12,232 bases of DNA from DASQZJ01 sp035638775 (GTDB lineage: Bacteria > Pseudomonadota > Gammaproteobacteria > UBA5335 > SLRW01), in contig DASQZJ010000030.1 of the NCBI GenBank assembly GCA_035638775.1, positions 1-12,232 of the forward strand, written 5' to 3'. Positions 5,078-11,024 of the stretch are shown piece after piece. Below the pieces are notes generated by a model. It had not been told where the DNA came from. It was given only the letters and a program-made list of their open reading frames with translations, and searched no databases. The first letter of the stretch is position 1, and every line of letters begins with the position of its first letter. The position numbers and the translations under genes were made by a program.

Positions 5078-5335
5078 ATGGCACACAAGAAGGCAGGCGG
5101 AAGCACTCGTAACGGCCGCGATTCGGAATCGAAACGTCTCGGGGTCAAGCGCTTCGGCGGTCAGCACGTGACGGCCGGCAGCATCATCGTGCGCCAGCGC
5201 GGCACGCACTTCCACCCGGGCGAGAATGTCGGCATCGGCCGCGATCACACGCTGTTCGCCAAGTCCGACGGCAAGGTCGCCTTTCGCACGCGGGGACCGG
5301 CCGGGCGCAAGTACGTGAGCATCGTGTCCGACTGA
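5078..5335 (+). CDS. rpmA: 50S ribosomal protein L27
   Basis: This is bL27, 85 residues, full length. The N-terminus 'MAHKKAGGSTRNGRDS' reaches the peptidyl-transferase centre and needs no proteolytic trimming, unlike the Firmicutes form with its extra leader. Other family blocks are 'KRLGVKRFGGQHVTAGSIIV', 'RQRGTHFHPGENVGIGRDHT' and 'LFAKSDGKVAF'. The gene is 11 bp downstream of rplU; its ribosome-binding site GAGG (5065-5068) overlaps the rplU stop codon, so the two ribosomal proteins are translationally linked. A strong terminator follows 32 bases after the stop. Confidence 0.98.
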   Translation: MAHKKAGGSTRNGRDSESKRLGVKRFGGQHVTAGSIIVRQRGTHFHPGENVGIGRDHTLFAKSDGKVAFRTRGPAGRKYVSIVSD

Positions 5336-5367
5336 GCACAGACGCGGAGCCGGTCCGGGTTCATGCA

Positions 5368-5398
5368 GGGCCCCGCGCTTGCCGCGCGGGGCCCTTTT
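5368..5398 (+). terminator. Intrinsic terminator after rpmA
   Basis: GGGCCCCGCGC (5368-5378) pairs perfectly with GCGCGGGGCCC (5384-5394) around TTGCC, followed by four T's (5395-5398). It separates rplU-rpmA from obgE. The short T-tract and the lack of a clear obgE promoter in the 38 bases after it suggest partial read-through. Confidence 0.9.
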
Positions 5399-5436
5399 CG
5401 TTGGAGCCCGCTCCGAAAGCTTGCTTGAGCGAAACA

Positions 5437-6513
5437 ATGAAATTCGTCGACGAGGCGGAAATCCGGGTAGAGGCGGGAGACGGCGGGGACGGGTGCGTGA
5501 GTTTCCGGCGCGAGAAGTTCATCCCGCGAGGCGGGCCGGATGGTGGCGACGGCGGAGACGGCGGCAGCGTCTACCTGCTCGGCACCCCCAATCTCAACAC
5601 GCTGGCCGACTTCCGGGTCAGCCGCCGTTTCCGGGCCGAGCGTGGCGGCAACGGCATGGGCCGCAACCGTACCGGGGCCAGCGGAAACGACCTGCGCGTC
5701 CCGGTGCCCCTGGGCACGCTGGTCTACGATGCCGAAACGGACGAGCTGATCGGCGACGTGGTCGAGGCCGGCCAGGCGCTGCTGGTCGCGCAGGGCGGCA
5801 CTCACGGGGTCGGCAACTCGCGTTTCAAGAGCAGCACCAATCGGGCGCCGCGCCAGTCCACGCCCGGCACCCCGGGCGAGGCGCGACGGCTCAAGCTCGA
5901 GCTCAAGCTGCTGGCCGACGTCGGGCTGCTGGGGCTGCCCAATGCCGGCAAGTCCACGCTGATCCGTGCGATCTCGGGTGCGCGCCCGCGGGTGGCGGAC
6001 TATCCGTTCACGACCTTGTATCCGAACCTCGGCGTCGTGTACGTGGGTGAGCACCGCAGCTTCGTGGTGGCCGACGTGCCCGGGCTGATCGAGGGGGCCG
6101 CCGGAGGCGCCGGGCTCGGCATCCGTTTCCTCAAGCATCTCCAGCGCACCCGCCTGTTGCTGCACCTGGTCGACGTCGCGCCTGCCGACCCGGCCTCGGA
6201 TCCGGTCGCGGCGGTGCACACCCTGGTGGGCGAGCTGGAACGTTTCAGCCCGGAGCTGGTGGCGGCCCCCCGCTGGCTGGTGCTGAACAAGGTCGACCTG
6301 CTGCCGGAAGAGGATCGCGAGCGGGTGTGCTCGGAGATCCTGCGGAATCTTGGCTGGACCGGTCCGGTCTACCGTGTCTCGGCGCTGAGCGGCGCCGGCA
6401 CGCGGCGCCTGTGCGAGGATGTGATGGCGGCGCTGGAGCGGGACGCGGTCCGCCGCGAGCAAGCCGCGCGCGCCACGGAGGCTTACGATCCACGGGACCG
6501 GGACGGGGCATGA
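5437..6513 (+). CDS. obgE: Obg-family GTPase ObgE/CgtA
   Basis: This is an essential GTPase that binds the 50S subunit during late assembly and links ribosome maturation to stress and growth. The protein has 358 residues. Residues 1-158 are the Gly-rich Obg fold ('DGGDGCVSFRREKFIPRGGP', 'GGDGGDGG', 'GGTHGVGNSRFKSS'). The G domain follows: G1 'GLPNAGKST' (166-174), switch region 'DYPFTT' (188-193), G3 'DVPGLIEGA' (213-221), G4 NKVD (284-287) and G5 SAL (315-317). The C-terminus is short with few acidic residues, unlike the acidic tail of E. coli ObgE (390 aa). ATG 5437 gives the canonical 'MKFVDEA' start; the frame extends to TTG 5401, but those 12 residues lie next to the terminator. The ribosome-binding site is weak. 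Its stop overlaps the proB start in ATGA. Confidence 0.97.
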   Translation: MKFVDEAEIRVEAGDGGDGCVSFRREKFIPRGGPDGGDGGDGGSVYLLGTPNLNTLADFRVSRRFRAERGGNGMGRNRTGASGNDLRVPVPLGTLVYDAETDELIGDVVEAGQALLVAQGGTHGVGNSRFKSSTNRAPRQSTPGTPGEARRLKLELKLLADVGLLGLPNAGKSTLIRAISGARPRVADYPFTTLYPNLGVVYVGEHRSFVVADVPGLIEGAAGGAGLGIRFLKHLQRTRLLLHLVDVAPADPASDPVAAVHTLVGELERFSPELVAAPRWLVLNKVDLLPEEDRERVCSEILRNLGWTGPVYRVSALSGAGTRRLCEDVMAALERDAVRREQAARATEAYDPRDRDGA

Positions 6514-7661
6514 CGGAACGGGACGAAACACGGGAGCGGCAGCGCTACGGCGGCTCCCGCCGCTGGGTGATCAAGCTCGGCAGCTCGCTGCTCACCAACG
6601 ACGGCAGCGGCCTGGACGAGGACCGGATCGGGACCTGGGTCGACCAGATCGCCGCGCTGCGCGGGCAGGGTCGGGACGTGGTGCTGGTGTCCTCGGGTGC
6701 GGTCGCGGCCGGCATGGTGACGCTGGGCTGGAAGCGGCGGCCGCGGGCGCTGCAGGAGCAGCAGGCGGCGGCCGCCGTGGGCCAGATGCGCCTGGTCCAG
6801 ACCTGGGAATCCTGCTTCGAGCGCCACGGCATGCACACGGCACAGGTGTTGCTGACCTATGCCGACCTGACCGACCGCCGGCGCTACCTCAACGCCCGCA
6901 GCACCCTGCGTGCCCTGTTACGGCTGGGCGTGGTCCCGGTGGTGAACGAGAACGACACCGTCAGCAACGAGGAGCTCCGGTTCGGCGACAACGATACGCT
7001 GGCCTCGCTGGTGGCCAACCTGGTGGAGGCCGAGCTGATGGTCATCCTGACCGACCAGCAGGGTCTCTACGATCGTGATCCGCGGCGGCATGCGGACGCC
7101 GTGCTGGTGCCGTACGGGCGTGCTGACGATCCGCATCTGCAGGAGCTGGCCGCGCCTGCCGCGGGCGCCTGGGGGCGCGGCGGCATGCTGTCCAAGGTGA
7201 CGGCTGCGGCCCGCGCCTCGCGTTCGGGGGCGGCGACCGTCATCGCGGGGGGGCGCGAGGGCGACGTGCTGGGGCGTATCGCCGGCGGCGAGGCGCTGGG
7301 CACCCTGCTGGTGCCGGGGCAGCAGCCGCTCGCGGCCCGCAAGCAGTGGATCAACGGTCACCTGCAGGTGCACGGCCGGCTGCAGCTCGACGACGGCGCG
7401 GTGCGCGTGCTGCGCGAGTCCGGCCGCAGCCTGCTGGCGGTGGGCGTCACCGGGGTCCAGGGCCACTTCGAGCGGGGCGACGTGGTGAGCTGCTGCGACG
7501 CGGACGGGCGCGAGGTCGCAAGGGGGCTGGTCAACTACGGCGCCGACGAGTGCCGCCGCATCAAGGGCCAGGCGAGCAGCCGCATCGAGGAGATCCTGGG
7601 CTACGTCGAGGAGCCGGAGCTGATCCACCGGGACAACCTGGTGATCCGCAACGGCCGCTGA
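6510..7661 (+). CDS. proB: Glutamate 5-kinase
   Basis: ProB phosphorylates L-glutamate to glutamyl 5-phosphate, the first and feedback-controlled step of proline synthesis, which also serves osmoprotection. The protein has 383 residues (E. coli 367). The amino-acid-kinase domain shows 'VIKLGSSLLT' (20-29), 'VVLVSSGAVAAG' (57-68), 'AAVGQMRL' (88-95), 'VPVVNENDTV' (142-151), 'FGDNDTLASLVA' (158-169), 'ILTDQQGLYDRDP' (179-191) and 'GRGGMLSKVTAA' (223-234). The PUA RNA-binding-like domain occupies about 285-375 ('VGVTGVQGHFERGDVV', 'RGLVNYGADECRRIKG'). The ATG overlaps the obgE stop (ATGA), with GGGACGGGG just upstream, so translation is coupled to obgE. The 17 residues before the first motif form an Arg/Glu-rich extension. 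obgE-proB adjacency is common in Gammaproteobacteria. Confidence 0.97.
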   Translation: MTERDETRERQRYGGSRRWVIKLGSSLLTNDGSGLDEDRIGTWVDQIAALRGQGRDVVLVSSGAVAAGMVTLGWKRRPRALQEQQAAAAVGQMRLVQTWESCFERHGMHTAQVLLTYADLTDRRRYLNARSTLRALLRLGVVPVVNENDTVSNEELRFGDNDTLASLVANLVEAELMVILTDQQGLYDRDPRRHADAVLVPYGRADDPHLQELAAPAAGAWGRGGMLSKVTAAARASRSGAATVIAGGREGDVLGRIAGGEALGTLLVPGQQPLAARKQWINGHLQVHGRLQLDDGAVRVLRESGRSLLAVGVTGVQGHFERGDVVSCCDADGREVARGLVNYGADECRRIKGQASSRIEEILGYVEEPELIHRDNLVIRNGR

Positions 7662-7671
7662 GCCGGGCACG

Positions 7672-7695
7672 AAAAAGCCGGCCAGCGGCCGGCTT
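7672..7695 (-). terminator. Intrinsic terminator of rpsT
   Basis: AAGCCGGCC (7675-7683) pairs with GGCCGGCTT (7687-7695). On the minus strand the stem is followed by a run of T's (complement of 7672-7676), which suits the rpsT transcript. On the plus strand only two T's close the stem, so it would end the proB message less efficiently. Confidence 0.85.
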
Positions 7696-7724
7696 CCATG
7701 GATGCGATACGCCGGGCGCCGCGC

Positions 7725-7991
7725 CTACTGCTGGAGCGCGCGCACCCTGCTGTTGAGGCGACTCTTGTGCCGTGCCGCCTTGTTCTTGTGGATGATCCCC
7801 TTGCTGACCATGGTGTCGATCACGGGCACGGCCGCGCGGTAGGCCTCGCCGGCCTTTTCCGCGTCGTTGTCGCGGATTGCCCGCAGCACCCGCTTCATGT
7901 GAGTGCGCATGCGCGAGCGCTGGCTGGCGTTGTGGATGCGGCGCTTCTCGTTCTGGCGCGCGCGCTTCTTCGCCTGGATCGTGTTCGCCAA
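7725..7991 (-). CDS. rpsT: 30S ribosomal protein S20 (UUG start)
   Basis: bS20 binds 16S rRNA early in small-subunit assembly. The protein has 88 residues (E. coli 87), all helical and very basic, with the family blocks 'ANTIQAKKRARQNEKRR', 'HNASQRSRMRT' and 'GIIHKNKAARHKSRLN'. The start is TTG 7991-7989: it gives the family N-terminus (M)ANT and is preceded by GGAG at seven bases. An in-frame ATG at 8021 would add ten unrelated residues. E. coli rpsT also starts with UUG, and its weak initiation is part of S20 autoregulation, so the same control is likely here. The gene is monocistronic, with its own promoter and terminator, and converges on proB. Confidence 0.96.
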   Translation of the reverse strand: MANTIQAKKRARQNEKRRIHNASQRSRMRTHMKRVLRAIRDNDAEKAGEAYRAAVPVIDTMVSKGIIHKNKAARHKSRLNSRVRALQQ

Positions 7992-8035
7992 GGTCGATCT
8001 CCGTCGGGAATCTCTGGCCACCTGAAAGACGCGAA

Positions 8036-8064
8036 ATGATGCGGATTTTCCGGGCGGTTGTCAA
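8036..8064 (-). promoter_or_regulatory. Sigma-70 promoter of rpsT
   Basis: On the minus strand, a perfect TTGACA (8064-8059) and CATCAT (8041-8036, 4 of 6) are 17 bp apart. The start would be near 8029, giving a leader of about 38 nt before the UUG start codon. Confidence 0.75.
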
Positions 8065-8130
8065 CGCGGGCGGCCGGGCTCGGTCCGAGAGGCGACGCGA
8101 CACCTGGGTGGGGATCGGACTGGTCTTCAA

Positions 8131-8291
8131 GGTTTTAGGTGTTAGGTTTCAGGTAAGAAGCGGCAGATGTCGCTGCCTTTCCCGGGCGTGTCAGGCCCGG
8201 CCGGGCGGGTGAGTGCTCCTCGAGCCCCATGCGCGCAGACGCCGGCAATGTCCGCCCGAGCCCTCTTTCCCAAAACCCAAAACCTAAAACC
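8131..8291. repeat. Intergenic element with telomere-like terminal inverted repeats
   Basis: The left end GGTTTTAGGTGTTAGG... (8131-8153) and the right end (8269-8291), read on the opposite strand as GGTTTTAGGTTTTGGG..., match at 19 of 23 positions. They bound a 161-bp segment lying wholly between rpsT and murJ. The interior holds a GGCAG/CTGCC stem near 8164-8179 and a GC-rich stretch, with no gene. From memory, similar TTTTAGG-rich intergenic repeats occur in several GC-rich gammaproteobacteria. Whether this is a non-autonomous mobile element or a structural repeat cannot be told from one copy. Confidence 0.6.
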
Positions 8292-8322
8292 GGAGACCCC
8301 GTGCCCCCGGCACGGGTCTCCG
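8291..8322 (-). terminator. Strong hairpin beside the repeat, possible minus-strand terminator
   Basis: CGGAGACC-c-CGTGCC (8291-8305) pairs with GGCACGGGTCTCCG (8309-8322): 14 base pairs, one bulge and a CCC loop. On the minus strand the stem runs straight into GTTTTAGGTTTT of the repeat end, which could act as a U-rich tail. On the plus strand no T-tract follows. It may shield rpsT from antisense read-through, or be part of the repeat element. Confidence 0.45.
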
Positions 8323-8327
8323 CCCGT

Positions 8328-8357
8328 CTCACAACAGCGGGGAAGAGCCTGTACTAT
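8328..8357 (+). promoter_or_regulatory. Candidate sigma-70 promoter of murJ
   Basis: CTCACA (8328-8333, 4 of 6) and TACTAT (8352-8357, 5 of 6) are 18 bp apart. The start would be near 8364, about 50 nt before the murJ ATG. Confidence 0.5.
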
Positions 8358-8414
8358 GTTGTCCTTTTCCGGCACGGGGTCGGCGTGAGCGGTCACACGG
8401 GCGACAGGAGGGCG

Positions 8415-9983
8415 ATGCGCGAGGGGGGCCTGCTGCGGTCCACCGCCGTGGTCGGGGCCATGACCATGCTCTCCCGGCTGCTGGGGTTCGTGCGGGACGT
8501 CGTCCTGGCCAAGTACTTCGGTGCCAACGCGGCCATGGACGCCTTCTTCGTGGCGTTCAAGATCCCCAACTTCATGCGTCGGCTGTTCGCCGAGGGATCC
8601 TTCGCCCAGGCTTTCGTGCCGGTGTTCTCCGAGTACCGCACGCAGCGCGAGGACCCCGAGATCCGCGAGCTGGCCGACCGCGTCGCGGGGACGCTGGGCG
8701 GGGTGCTGCTGCTGGTGACGGTGGTCGGCGTGGTCGCCGCGCCGGTGCTGATCGCCCTGTTCGCGCCCGGATTCATCCATCGCGGCGACCAGTATCACCT
8801 GGCGATCTCGCTGCTGCGGATCACGTTCCCGTACTTGCTGTTCATCTCGCTGACGGCGTTCGCCGGCGGCATGCTGAACACCTACGGGCGCTTCGGGGTG
8901 CCGGCCTTCACGCCGGTGCTGCTCAACGTTTCCATGATCTCCGCCGCTGTCTGGCTGGCGCCGCATTTCCGGCAGCCGGTGCACGCGCTCGCCTGGGGCG
9001 TGCTGATCGCCGGGGCCGCCCAGCTGACCTTCCAGCTGCCGTTCCTCGCGCGGCTGCGGCTGCTCCCGCGGCCACGCTGGGACTGGCATCACCCGGCCGT
9101 GCGACGGATCCTGCGGCTGATGGTGCCGACCCTGTTCGGCTCCTCCGTGGCACAGGTGAACCTGCTGGTGGACACCCTGATCGCCTCGTTCCTGGCGGCC
9201 GGCAGCGTGAGCTGGCTGTACTACTCCGACCGCCTGATGGAATTCCCCCTGGGAGTGTTCGGCGTCGCCATGGGCACGGTGATCCTGCCCAACCTGTCGC
9301 GCCGGCACGCGTCCAACGACCCGGAGCGCTTCAGCGCCACCCTGGACTGGGCCCTGCGCCTGGTGCTGCTGGTCGGGGTGCCCGCGGCGCTGGGCCTGGT
9401 CCTGCTGGCCGGTCCGGTGCTGACCACGCTGTTCTATTCCCGGGCGTTCAATCCCCACGACGTGTACATGTCGGACGCCAGCCTGGTGGCCTACTCGCTC
9501 GGCCTGGTCGGCTTCATCCTGGTCAAGGTGCTGCTGCCGGGGTACTACGCGCGCCAGGACACCCGCACCCCGGTGCGCATCGGGGTCATCTCCATGGCGA
9601 CCAATATCGGGCTCAACGCGGTGGTCGTGGTGCCCCTGGCCGTGGCCGGCGTGCCGGCGCCGCACGCCGGGCTGGCGGCATCCACCAGCTTCGCCGCGTT
9701 CGTCAATGCCGGGCTGCTGTACCGCGGCCTGCGGCGGCGCGGTGTCTATCGCCCGGTGCGCGGGTGGCCGCTGATGTACGGGCGGGTGCTGCTGGCCGGC
9801 GGCGCGATGGCGGCCCTGCTGATCTGGGGCGTGCCCGCGACGGGGCAGTGGATGCAGTGGCCGACGCTGATCCGGGTGCGGGACCTCGCCGGCTGGATCG
9901 CGGCCGGTGGCGGCGTGTACCTGGGCCTGCTCTGGCTCACCGGGATCCGGCCCTCGCACCTGCGCGGACCGGCCGGTCAGTGA
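8415..9983 (+). CDS. murJ: Lipid II flippase MurJ (MviN)
   Basis: MurJ flips lipid II, the peptidoglycan precursor, across the inner membrane. The protein has 522 residues (E. coli 511) with many hydrophobic segments, consistent with the family's 14 transmembrane helices. Residues essential in E. coli are kept with an offset of three: Arg21 and Arg27 in 'SRLLGFVRD' (E. coli R18, R24), Asp42 in 'MDAFFVAFK' (D39), Arg55 in 'NFMRRLFAEG' (R52) and Arg273 in 'YYSDRLMEFP' (R270). ATG 8415 is chosen because AGGAGG (8406-8411) lies just upstream and the family N-terminus begins there; the spacing (3 nt) is short. The frame is open back to 8229, but that part lies in the repeat and hairpin region and before the promoter. 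It is followed by ribF, the usual murJ-ribF-ileS order. Confidence 0.96.
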   Translation: MREGGLLRSTAVVGAMTMLSRLLGFVRDVVLAKYFGANAAMDAFFVAFKIPNFMRRLFAEGSFAQAFVPVFSEYRTQREDPEIRELADRVAGTLGGVLLLVTVVGVVAAPVLIALFAPGFIHRGDQYHLAISLLRITFPYLLFISLTAFAGGMLNTYGRFGVPAFTPVLLNVSMISAAVWLAPHFRQPVHALAWGVLIAGAAQLTFQLPFLARLRLLPRPRWDWHHPAVRRILRLMVPTLFGSSVAQVNLLVDTLIASFLAAGSVSWLYYSDRLMEFPLGVFGVAMGTVILPNLSRRHASNDPERFSATLDWALRLVLLVGVPAALGLVLLAGPVLTTLFYSRAFNPHDVYMSDASLVAYSLGLVGFILVKVLLPGYYARQDTRTPVRIGVISMATNIGLNAVVVVPLAVAGVPAPHAGLAASTSFAAFVNAGLLYRGLRRRGVYRPVRGWPLMYGRVLLAGGAMAALLIWGVPATGQWMQWPTLIRVRDLAGWIAAGGGVYLGLLWLTGIRPSHLRGPAGQ

Positions 9984-10019
9984 CGCGGGAGGCGCGGGCC
10001 CCGTATAATCGGGGCTTTT
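9980..10019 (+). promoter_or_regulatory. ribF promoter with TATAAT in a hairpin loop
   Basis: A perfect TATAAT (10004-10009) is the loop of the inverted repeat GCCCCG/CGGGGC (9998-10003, 10010-10015), followed by TTTT (10016-10019). The -35 candidate GTGACG (9980-9985, 4 of 6, 18-bp spacer) overlaps the murJ stop codon. The same DNA can therefore be a promoter for ribF-ileS and, as RNA from murJ, a short terminator-like hairpin. Transcripts starting near 10016 would lose most of the hairpin. Confidence 0.7.
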
Positions 10020-10040
10020 CGGCCCGCCTCTCGACGGAAC

Positions 10041-11003
10041 ATGGAACTCATACGCGGCCTGCACAACCTGCGCGCCCGCCATCGGGGCTGCGTTGCGACC
10101 ATCGGCAACTACGACGGGGTGCACTTGGGACACCGGCGGGTGCTGCGCAACCTGTGCCAGCGTGCCCGGGACCGGGGCGTGCCGGCGGTGGTGGTGGTGT
10201 TCGAGCCGACGCCGCTGGAATTCTTCCGCCCGGACCAGGCGCCGCCGCGACTGATGCGGCTGCGGGAGAAGCTGCAGGCCCTGGCCGCGTGCGGCGTGGA
10301 CCGCGTGCTGTGCCTGCGTTTCGATCGCGCGCTCGCGGAGATGGAGCCCGAGGACTTCATCGACCGGGTGCTGATCGACGGCCTCGGCGTGCAGCACCTG
10401 GTAGTGGGGGACGACTTCCGTTTCGGGCACCGCCGCCGGGGCGACTTCGACATGCTGCGCCGGGCGGGCGCCCGGCAGGGCTTCGAGGTCGCGCGCATGG
10501 AGACCTGCGAGGTCGACGGCGAGCGCGTGAGCAGCAGCCGGGTCCGCGATGCCCTGGCTGCCGGGCGCCTGGAGGAGGCCGCCCGCCTGCTGGGGCGGCC
10601 GTACGCGATGTCCGGCCGGGTACGCACCGGGCGCCGCCTGGGACGGGATCTGGGGTATCCGACCGCCAACATCGGCCTGCACCGGTTGCGTTCGCCGGTG
10701 AGCGGCATCCTGGTGGTGTCGGTGGACGGCGTGCGGCGGGACGGGCCTGTCTCGGGGGTGGCGAGCCTCGGCACGCGGCCCACGGTGGAGACGTCCGGCG
10801 AGGTGCTCCTGGAGGTGTTCCTGCTGGACTACGAGGGCGACCTGTACGGCCGGCACCTGGACGTTGCGTTCCTGCATTACCTGCGGCCGGAGGAGCGCTT
10901 CGACGACCTGGAAACGCTGCGGGAACGCATCGCACGCGACGTCGCCGAGGCGCGACGCTGGCTGGAATACAACGGGGTGCCCCGGGCACGCGCCGGACAA
11001 TGA
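10041..11003 (+). CDS. ribF: Bifunctional riboflavin kinase / FAD synthetase
   Basis: RibF converts riboflavin to FMN and then FAD in the cytoplasm. The protein has 320 residues (E. coli 313). The N-terminal FMN adenylyltransferase domain shows 'GNYDGVHLGHR' (22-32) with the nucleotidyltransferase HxGH signature (His28, His31), 'VVFEPTPLEFFRP' (52-64), 'GDDFRFGHRRRGD' (123-135) and the ISSTxIR-like 'VSSSRVRDAL' (163-172). The C-terminal riboflavin kinase domain shows 'GRVRTGRRLGRDLGYPTANI' (192-211) with the PTAN motif, 'GVASLGTRPTV' (239-249), 'LEVFLLDYEGDLYG' (257-270) and 'RPEERFDDLETL' (282-293). ATG 10041 matches the family start; the ribosome-binding site (ACGGA) is close and weak. It precedes ileS by 21 bp, so the two are probably one transcript. 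Confidence 0.97.
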   Translation: MELIRGLHNLRARHRGCVATIGNYDGVHLGHRRVLRNLCQRARDRGVPAVVVVFEPTPLEFFRPDQAPPRLMRLREKLQALAACGVDRVLCLRFDRALAEMEPEDFIDRVLIDGLGVQHLVVGDDFRFGHRRRGDFDMLRRAGARQGFEVARMETCEVDGERVSSSRVRDALAAGRLEEAARLLGRPYAMSGRVRTGRRLGRDLGYPTANIGLHRLRSPVSGILVVSVDGVRRDGPVSGVASLGTRPTVETSGEVLLEVFLLDYEGDLYGRHLDVAFLHYLRPEERFDDLETLRERIARDVAEARRWLEYNGVPRARAGQ

Positions 11004-11024
11004 CCCTCGACGGGACGGGAAGCA

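Noticed and set aside
5245..6531. Minus-strand 428-codon frame antisense to obgE
   Set aside because: It shadows a full, motif-complete ObgE and crosses the rpmA terminator; composition typical of GC-rich antisense frames.
8229..8414. 62-residue N-terminal extension of MurJ
   Set aside because: It reads through the telomere-like repeat end, the hairpin and the promoter; the ribosome-binding site and homology both place the start at 8415.
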